A DNA stretch of 64,000 bases from Brachypterus glaber. Its lineage: Eukaryota > Arthropoda > Insecta > Coleoptera > Kateretidae. Both the position numbers and the translations under genes were made by a program. Below the pieces are notes generated by a model that worked only from the letters and a program-made list of their open reading frames with translations, did no database searches and was not told the origin of the DNA. The DNA lies in NCBI GenBank assembly GCA_958510825.1, contig OY294044.1:42125550-42189549 (forward strand), in the 5' to 3' direction. Within the stretch, counting starts at the first letter, position 1; every line of letters begins with the position of its first letter. Below, piece by piece: positions 55,700 to 64,000 of the stretch.

Positions 55700-58600
55700 C
55701 TGAGGAAGATAGCTCTAATACATTATTAAGTAAATTAGTGCCACTTGATTCGTTAATTCCTTTATTAAAACTTATTTTTTTTTTTTAATTTTTTTATAAT
55801 TTCTAAGTATTCGAAATCACTGGTCCTTTAAACTGATTTTATTATTTTTTTACTTTTTTGTTATTAAATTTTTTCAACTTTCAATAAAATCGTAAATATT
55901 GTATTTCGTTGCTCAGTGTTATATATTAGAAAATAGGGACAGGGTATTTGTTATGCATTGCTATATATGTGGACATTGGTCTCTCGTATAATATTTCAAT
56001 ATATACAGATAGACTTTTTTCCAGGGATTGGATCTAAATAAAATTTTTATAAAAATGGATATATTGAGTATTGAAATGAATGTTCTAAAATGTAATAAAA
56101 CCGTTTTCCAGTATATTCGCTATATTAGATTATATTCATGCGGGAAAAATGCCTTGTATAATTTGATTTCTGATGGACGATATTTCTGTTTATTAGAATT
56201 TTATTCAGTGGCCGATCTTTTTTCAACTTCGTCCGTCCATTTCGAATATTGACTCGAATAAGTAAGCGTGTTTTTCCCTTTGTACTGATATATGTTAAAA
56301 TATTCTAAGCGTTCTGATATATTGATATATCTAATACACGTGAGGATATTTGAATTTTATATCTTTACACATCATTTTAGAATTCCATTATACTCAGTCA
56401 ATAAAATAGTGGTGTTAATCATACGAGTTGGGGACTATCTATTTTAAACAAAATTTGTTAATAAAGTTTACTGAAAATGTCACTTTGTAGCATGTTGGTC
56501 AAAAAAAAAGTTGATTTGCTATTGAATTTCTGCTGTGCCATAAAGTATATGACGTTATTTAATTGTAATTTAAGATATTACATATGGATAACAGTAACAT
56601 TTGCAGGTAATTAGTATTACTGGATCTTCCTGAATTTGTATTTTTTTACAGTAATTATTGCTACAATTTGTATTTTTTTACAGTAATTACTACTACAATT
56701 TGTTTAATTAAATAAACTATTAAATTAATTTAAATAAGGATAATTTAACAAAAGTTAAAGCTTGCATTTATGCCATGTAACTTTTAATTAATAGAGAAGT
56801 TTAGATTCTGTAAAAAATCTGTAAGTATTTTTTTCTCAATCACGTTTTATTTCTGGTTAAAATTACCTACCGTATGTCATAAAATATTATTAATTACCAA
56901 TAACTGTTATATCGAAATACATTTCAAAACAAGCGGATCATTTTAAACTGTCGGAAAAGTAACAATTGAAAAAAAATCCCATGACATATAAACATTTGCT
57001 ACGAGTTATAAAAATGTTAAATTTCCCTAACCCGAAATGGCCATAAATAAATTTAAATAGCTCTTTTGCGTTATGTGTTCGAAATGATGTCCAATTATGG
57101 CGCGTTATTATTTAAATGCACCGTAAAAATATAATATAGTGGGGAATTTTTTAACGCTTATTTTTTTTCAGAGGTGCCGAACATAGTTTTTTCCTGCTCG
57201 GTTTTTGAAACGGTGAGGCGCTGGACACATTATTCATTGCTTTACTGCAACAAGGAAAAACGCGGCAACTAAAAATTAGATCCTTTCTGCCCCTAATGCT
57301 CTTCATCTTTAGAATGGTGACATTGTTTTACAGCTATTATTTCAATTGATAGTAAACTCTTGGTTACGGTTCTTTAATAGTTGGTAACGTTTTTGGTTAG
57401 TTTGGTTGTAAGTATCGAATACAAGTGTTGGTTACTTATTTAAAAATATTACCAACGATTGAAGATATGGCTTTAATAGTAAAATAAAAAAAAGTTCGTA
57501 ACCAAGTTTACAATCGATTAAAATAATGGCTGTTAGAGGTAAACTTTAAGATAAAGGTCTTGCATAGATGCAAAATATTTTTTATTACGCAAAGATTCGT
57601 TCTAGAATTACTCTTAATATATTAATTTTTTATTAGGTCTTATCAACAATATTTTTTCTCACTCTAAAATCCTTTGAGTGATTGGGCACAGAATGCAAAA
57701 ATGTTAGTATTTATTGGCAAATTGGTCAACAATGACAAAGATAAGGCTATAAAATCGTTTAAATTTATTTTCGTCAATTAATATTAAATTAAAAGGTGCA
57801 ACTTCCACACTAACTACACAACCTTGTAAAATATAAACCGCCCAATTGAATACACCAATACACTAAACATAATTTTTGCCTAAACATGCTAAACTATTTA
57901 CTAAAAATAAAAATAAATACCACTTAAATACTAATATAGTGGCACTTAGAAGCACTTGACGTGTACTCCAATGCAACTGTGGTTTATACTATCAATGATA
58001 ATTTCTAAGATGCATCAAAGACCACCCGTATTTTAGTTTTTATTTACTTTTAAACAGTCATAGCGTTTTTGCTGGGTAGGGCAGTAGACTCTGGCCAACG
58101 TTGGAGAATTTTTACTGTTCCAAATAAATCATCATTATTGGTTGACCGTCGGCTATGGCAGCCAACTCAGTTTTTTTAAAGAGACATCCATTAAATGCAT
58201 ATCTATTTAAGCCGACCGCTTTGTTTATGCTTAGTGTCAGTTAAGGTTCGCATTTTTTATATTTTTTTGAGGGTTGTTTTTTAATAAATTATGGCTTTTT
58301 CGTAAATTGAATACAATAAATCTTCATAATATGTATAATGTAAAATATTTATCTGAATAATTTGATTTATAATATTTGTTATGGGGCAAAATATATTTTT
58401 TATTTGGTTTTAGATTCACAAAATATATTTGACGTTTTACTTATTTTCGCGTTAATTTAAAAATCAAGCCAGTTTTAATTATGATACATAATTTTGCAAT
58501 ATTTTATAAGATTAATGCCACAAAGTTTTTCTTGTAATTTAAAAAGTTAAGTCTATCAAATTCGCTAAAAAAATAATAACCAGTTTTGAGATTATTTGTA

Positions 58601-58720
58601 TTTTGTGACAATATCATAATAACTCCGTGTAAGACAAAATATATTTTTTTTTACTGAACTTAGTTGGATCTTTAGGAACAGAATAAAAATAAACAAAAAA
58701 CAACACAAATATACAAAAAA
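55700..58720. other. No gene seen; one short duplication
   Basis: AT-rich. A near-perfect direct repeat (AATTTGTATTTTTTTACAGT, AATTA) lies at about 56634-56705. The frame 56028-56252 (+) is unrecognised. No exon is supported. Confidence 0.35.
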
Positions 58721-58724
58721 AAAT

Positions 58725-59225
58725 ATCCGTCCTAAGGTTCTAACCCATCATTTCCTATGTTTTTTGGCACCATAAAAAAAAAGATTCATGAAGCAGTTTT
58801 TCCACAAATCGTATAAAAAATGTTATTCAAATTTATATACTTTTTATACGATTTCTAAAAAAAACTGAGCGATAAATATTTTTTTATGACAAAATCAGTT
58901 TCAGCGCATCAAAAAACATAGGAAATGATGTGTTAGAACCTTAGTATAGAGATTTTTTTGCGAAATTATGCATCTTCACCTAAGCACGGAATCAAAAATT
59001 ATCTGTCCTATGATTCCAAACCATCATTTTCTATGTTTTTTTATAGAGATTTATCGAGCAGTTTTTCACAAATCATATATAAAGTGTATAATTTTACCAA
59101 TTATTGAAATTTATATATGATTTGTGAAAAAACTGCGTCATACATCTTTTTTTTTATGATGAAATCGGTTTCAGCGCATCAAAAAACATAGGAAGTGATG
59201 GGTTAGAACCATAAGACAGAGAATT
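58725..59225. mobile_element. Two adjacent related hairpin elements
   Basis: The first, about 58730-58950, has left arm GTCCTAAGGTTCTAACCCAT, CATTTCCTATGTTTTTTG and an inverted right arm (CAAAAAACATAGGAAATGAT, GTGTTAGAACCTTAG). The second, about 59007-59217, has the same arm sequence (GTCCTATGATTCCAAACCAT; right arm CAAAAAACATAGGAAGTGAT). Both contain CGCTGAAACCGATTT-like sequence and internal stems (ACAAATCGTATAAAAA.. against TTTTTATACGATTT). This is one family of palindromic MITE in tandem. Confidence 0.75.
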
Positions 59226-59782
59226 TTTTTAATATTTAAATCTACATCAGTAATTTTATATTTATAATAGCTTCATATTAAAAACCTTAGTCACCAAATA
59301 AGAACATTTATAATAAATTACTTATTTATTTTCTACATTTTAGTGTAAATTATAAAAAGTGTTTTATGCAAAAACTTATTTTTCATTTGTATCTAAAAAA
59401 AGCATCACTTTTTGTGTATTCAATCTACAAAAAACTTAATTTTTCCGACTAGTACGAAAAGTAAAATACTCGACGTGGATTGACTGTATAATAATAAAAC
59501 TAATGATATTTAAACTCAAAAGTCAACATTTTCTCAAAAATAAAAGTTTATTTTTAAACAATCGAATATTTAGGATGCATGGATAAAAACAGTTCTTGGG
59601 GACAATTACGATTGCTAACTTCTTTCTCCGAGCTCGGATGGCAATCTTCATAATCGACCTATACTTACGTTCTTAAAACCTCCGTTTATGGGATTTAAAT
59701 ATTTACCTGAAACAAAATAAATAATTATAATAAAATAATTTATATGATGATTTATTTAATAAAATTTTATTATAATATAGTG

Positions 59783-59788
<6 letters not shown>

Positions 59789-59850
<62 letters not shown>
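59789..59850. repeat. (TA)n microsatellite, about 31 repeats
   Basis: An uninterrupted AT dinucleotide run. The surrounding 59230-60540 shows no gene. Confidence 0.95.
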
Positions 59851-59853
<3 letters not shown>

Positions 59854-60544
59854 TATATTATGACAAGTAGACAATAACCTTAATGTGTGGTTTTGCTTAG
59901 GTTTAGTGTGCTTTAATTTATTTCCACTTTCATCTCGTAATTTTCTGTAAGAAGCAGTTATAAGGGGATATGTCTAAACTCTAAATGATGAAAAAGTATT
60001 TAATATACACCTATATACTGATGATTGATTACTTGTCAAGGTAACATTTTTGAAATATATTTAAAATTTAGTAATTATGTCAAGGTCGCTTCATCTTATC
60101 TTACTTTGTTCTTTAGTTTTTGGTCTTTGGATCTATTTAGTTTTTATTTTTTTTTACTTGTTATGACAAAATAATCCAGACTAAAGCAAAAATATACAAA
60201 GAAAAAGGTAAGCCCAGATTAGGCCACCTTAGATCATGTACAGTCAAAAAGATATTATATACAGTTTTAGACATAAATATCGTAACTAACAATTTAGAAT
60301 AAAGAAAGTCAAATTATTTAATTATTCTTATTTTAAAGATATAACTATATACAAAATGATAGTTAGTGTTAAATGTTAATAATAAGAATAATCCTTTAAT
60401 CTTTATTGTTTTTATTAGTTAGAGCTCTTATTTTTAACCAGGTGTACCATATTCATGTAACTTATAATATGCAAGGAAGATTCGAGTTGGGGGTGTGGGA
60501 TGGTGTCGCACCCCCCACTACACGACCGAGTCGGCAAAATTGTA

Positions 60545-61540
60545 GGTCAGTCCTCAAATTTCAGTGTTCCCACAGATCAGGGAAAAGTCAGGGAGTTGAA
60601 AAAGGTCATCTGGAAAATCTGGAATTAGGCTACTTTTTGCCTAAAATTCAGAGAAAATATTAAAAATCTTCAAAAAACATGAAATTTTGTCTAAAAAGGT
60701 TTGATTACTTTTTACTTTATTTACTATATTTTAGGCTTATATAGTCGTATTTTTTTGTTTATTTAAGATTGTACAACCTAATTGCGAAACTAAAAAAGTA
60801 AAAATTTTCGCCCGCAGTGTTACGTTTTTTTTAAGATTCTTAAACTTAAACGTAAAAATTTCCGTTTGCGATCTACAGTTTCTTTCATTTTTGTGAAATT
60901 TCAAATTGTAAGACTAAATTAAAATTTAAAAAGACCATCAAGTTTGTAAAAAAAATCGCCTGCGGTGCAACGCGGTGCTAAAGTTTTTGTATTTTTGTGA
61001 AACTTTAAATTAAAGACTGATTTAAAATTATATAGACCATCAAATTTGTAAAAATCCCCGCCTGCGGCTCTAGGGCTTTTTTAGGTTTTTTGTTAATGTA
61101 AAATCATACTTTTAGTAAATAAAGGGCGTATTTATAAATAATATAACCAAACTGCTGATAATTGGCTAGCACTTTTTAAAAAGAAAATATAAGGAACATA
61201 AATGTTATTTTTAATTTTTAACATATTTACAATTTCAACAGACACACTCAAAAAAGAAATGCTTAAATTCGGCTCTGATTTAAAATATATTTATATATTT
61301 TTTTTTCAAATAGTTTGTTTTTATTTTATTTTATTTCAATAAAATATAGAATTTAATGATCTACTTTATACAAACCCATTAAAATAAAGAACTTATTTCT
61401 CATTTTTTTACTTGTATAAAAATACATAAAAAAATTATTGATATTTTTTACGTTTGACACACATAATTTTAACCAAAGAAAACCTGGAAAAGACAGGAAA
61501 TTTGAAAATTTAATAATTGTGGGAACCCTGAATTTTAATC
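60545..61540. repeat. Repeat block with GGGAAAAGTCAGGG motif and three ~105-bp tandem units
   Basis: ATCAGGGAAAAGTCAGGGAG near 60576 and ACCTGGAAAAGACAGGAAAT near 61482 look like related ends of a dispersed repeat. Between 60780 and 61110 three diverged units share TTTTTGTGAAATTTCAAATT, AGACTAAATTAAAATT, AAAGACCATCAAGTTTGTAA and CGCCTGCGGTGC-type sequence. The plus frame 60406-60663 is not convincing. Confidence 0.5.
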
Positions 61541-61968
61541 CATCGAAATTTTATTTAATTTTATAAAAATTTTTGGTAGTGGGTATTTTTTTTGTCATCA
61601 ACAAAATTTTTGGTTGGGGTAATAAACTTTTTTTTAATTATGAAAATTTTTTAAATGAAAAAAATTGCAGTCCGCAAATTTTACCTTCACATAGTATAAA
61701 AAAAGTATCTTCTTTTGGCAGTGTGTCATTCAACAAATAATAAGTATCCTGCAAACACGACGCGTCGCGATAGTGGAAGATAATCGCCACATATAATATA
61801 TCGCAGTTAATTATGAAAATTGCCAGATTTTATGTTTGTTGAAGGTATGTTTTTTTTCATTATTTTTGAGGGTTTAAAATTTGAACAATAATTTATGATT
61901 TTAGAGCTGTCTAGATTTGATTATCCAAACTACAATCTACTTTAATTACTACTACTACTATATTAATA

Positions 61969-63520
61969 ACACTGGTCGACAAATCTGAAGATTTCTCTAA
62001 CTGAGATTCCAGACATAGGTTTATACTAATTTTGGGTCGCTGAATCCAAATCCGAAGGCCGTTTGTCTCCATCACCCTCAGATTTTTTATATCATAAAAA
62101 AAGTTAAAATTAGGGAAATCGATTTTGTGTAATTACAAGAAAACGCTTTGACTTATCACATTAAAATTAAGTACAGATAATAGTGGTAATATAAGTTATT
62201 TATTCCCCTACTTACCCAAAAATACAATTGTATGTATGTTAGAGGCGTGCGTTCTAAAGCGTTTCTGTAATATATTTCTCCAACAAAATTTATGTTTAAG
62301 AATTTTACAATTTCGATAAAAAATTATTATTTATTGATTAATTTTACGTAAAAAATATATTGGACCTTTTGATCAAAGGTCAATAGTTTTCGAGAAAAAT
62401 AGGTTTAAACATATCTCTGCAAGTTCCACTAAGAAAAAAACTGCTGCCAACAAGATAATACTTTCTCCTATAGATCTAGGTTTATTAAAATAAATATAAA
62501 TAAATAAATTAAAAAAAGAAAAAAACGGAAAAAGTGTCTTTTTTCGTTTTAACGAAAAATAAATTGAAAAAAAAAATAAAAAAAAGTTTTAACCCCATTT
62601 TACCCCCTTACCCCACCCCGATTTTTTATCAAAAAAAAAAAATATATATATCCTAGCCACACAAAAAAAGGTCAATAGTTTTTTTCCTATGTATTTTGAG
62701 GCGCTGAATCCGAATTTGAGGTCAAAATAGCACATCACCTGGAAAACTAATTGGATAAGGTGCTATTTTGACTTCAAATTCGGATTCAGCGCCTCAAAAT
62801 ACATAGGCAAAGAAAACTATCTTTTTTTGCGTGGCTAGGATATTTTTTTTTATAAAAATCGGGGTGGGGTAAGGGGGTAAAATGGGGTTATAACTTTTTT
62901 TTCCAATTTATTTTTCCTTAAAACGAAAAAAGAGACTTTTTTCGGAAAAAAATAATTTATTTTTTTTTTTAATTTATTTATTTATTTTTATTTTTCTTTT
63001 AATAAACCTAGACCTATAGGAGAAAGTATTATCTTGTTGGCAGCAGTTTTTTTCTTAGTGGAACTTGCAGAGATATGTTTAAACCTATTTTTCTCGAAAA
63101 CTATTGACCTTTGATCAAAACGTCCAATATGTTTTTTAAGTAAAATTAATCAATAAATAATAATTTTTTATCGAAATTGTAAAATTCTTAAACATAAATT
63201 TTGTTGAAGAAATATATTACAGAAACACTTTAGAACGCACGCCTCTGACATACACACAGTTGTATTTTTGGGTAAGTAGGGGAATAAATAACTTATATTA
63301 CCACTATTAACAGTACTTAATTTTAATGTCATAAGTCAAAGCATTTTCTTGTAATTACACAAAATCGATTTACCTAATTTTAACTTTTTTTATGATATAA
63401 AAAAATCTGAGGGTGATGGAGACAAACGGCCTTCGGATTTAGATTCAACGACCCAAAATTAGTATAAACCTATGTCTGGAATCTCAGTTAGAAAAATCTT
63501 CAGATTTGTCGACCAGTGTA
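61969..63520. mobile_element. 1.55-kb near-perfect palindrome
   Basis: The ends are CACTGGTCGACAAATCTGAA and its inverted copy (TTCAGATTTGTCGACCAGTG). The arms of about 770 bp match almost throughout, for example GATTCCAGACATAGGTTTAT, GGCCGTTTGTCTCCATCACC, TGATCAAAGGTCAATAGTTT and GGCGCTGAATCCGAATTTGA. The centre is near 62745 with a short spacer (ACCTGGAAAACTAATTGGAT). There is no ORF. Flanks contain TAA on both sides, a possible 3-bp duplication. A large foldback element or an inverted duplication. Confidence 0.85.
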
Positions 63521-64000
63521 ATTAGTAAATAAAATATTTTATTAAAAATAAATTAAAAAAGTATATAAAGTAATTCCAATAATATTTGGCCATTATTCCA
63601 CTCTTAGTACCTACTTCAAATGTTATTGAATAAACTATACTACCACTATTTTGCATTCAGAAGCAACAAAACTTCGAGTAATTTCCTGGTGTTCGATAAA
63701 ATCTTTCTGGCTTTTTTTACCAAACAATTAAAAAAAAATAAATTAAACTCATTTCTTTGATGTGACGCATATGTAGCAGTCATATTATGGCTATTGTGTT
63801 TTTTAAATTATTGGAAACTTCAAAAGGTACGTATTTTCTTTGCTGCTATTTGAGTGGCTTGGTCAAGCTTCAGTTAAAACGGTCAACGTTAATATAATAT
63901 TGGCTTTTAGGTTAGGTAAATTAACCCTTTAAATGACAAGGGTATTTAATCATCTACAATTGATAACTGTAGCCTTTTGTTTTTAACGGTTCACGGCCTT
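63521..64000. other. No gene seen
   Basis: AT-rich. No feature can be supported before the window ends. Confidence 0.4.

Overview
This is a 64-kb window of a eukaryotic nuclear genome, very AT-rich, with no bacterial-style gene order, no rRNA or tRNA gene that I can defend, and one 200-base assembly gap. Intron-bearing gene remnants with GT/AG junctions, THAP and SWIM-type sequences, Tc1-like, Crypton-like and several LINE remnants, and a dense population of MITEs and foldback elements point to an insect. The order cannot be fixed from sequence alone. Almost everything I can name is a mobile element, a relic of one, or a tandem or inverted repeat.

The one clearly intact coding unit is a full-length L1/Tx1-type LINE on the minus strand (about 29754-34393). 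It has ORF1 with a CCHC knuckle, ORF2 with endonuclease, reverse transcriptase and a C-terminal CCHC, a short 5' UTR, a poly(A) tail and a 10-bp target-site duplication. It sits inside a monomer of an older tandem array (29.67-29.75 kb and 34.39-36.6 kb) whose roughly 200-bp monomers form a three-monomer higher-order repeat of about 640 bp.

Region by region. 0-2.4 kb: AT-rich repeats and small inverted repeats. 2.4-3.9 kb: a decayed LINE ORF1 (zinc finger, helical segment, RRM-like segment) cut by an 806-bp element with long inverted ends and a 9-bp duplication. 6-7.6 kb: a 203-bp tandem duplication, a SINE-like repeat, and a MITE inserted at TA in another repeat. 8-13.9 kb: gap, duplications, a 100-120-bp tandem array, a GC-rich island and a 290-bp palindrome. 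16.4 kb: an orphan exon-like ORF. 17.6-21.7 kb: two damaged genes tail to tail, a THAP-domain gene (+) and a SWIM/YqaJ-type gene (-) whose three exons can still be followed. 22.6-25.5 kb: duplications, a palindrome and a Tc1-like transposase relic. 37.5-44.2 kb: several inverted-repeat elements, a Crypton-like recombinase fragment beside a hairpin repeat, and a foldback element whose arms are built of short tandem repeats. 44.7-45.85 kb: an element with six internal ~140-bp repeats. 47.8 kb: a LINE C-terminal relic. 50.8-53.6 kb: three apparently identical 927-bp units, each holding a TIR element. 54.2-54.8 kb: several decayed reverse-transcriptase fragments in series. 55.2-55.6 kb: a candidate solo LTR. 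58.7-59.2 and 62.0-63.5 kb: hairpins, the last a 1.55-kb near-palindrome.

There is no operon or pathway here. What links the features is insertion history: the LINE into the tandem array, a long-TIR element into a LINE ORF1, a MITE into a dispersed repeat, a MITE into an intron of the SWIM-type pseudogene, and several places where transposon ends seem to have become tandem repeats.
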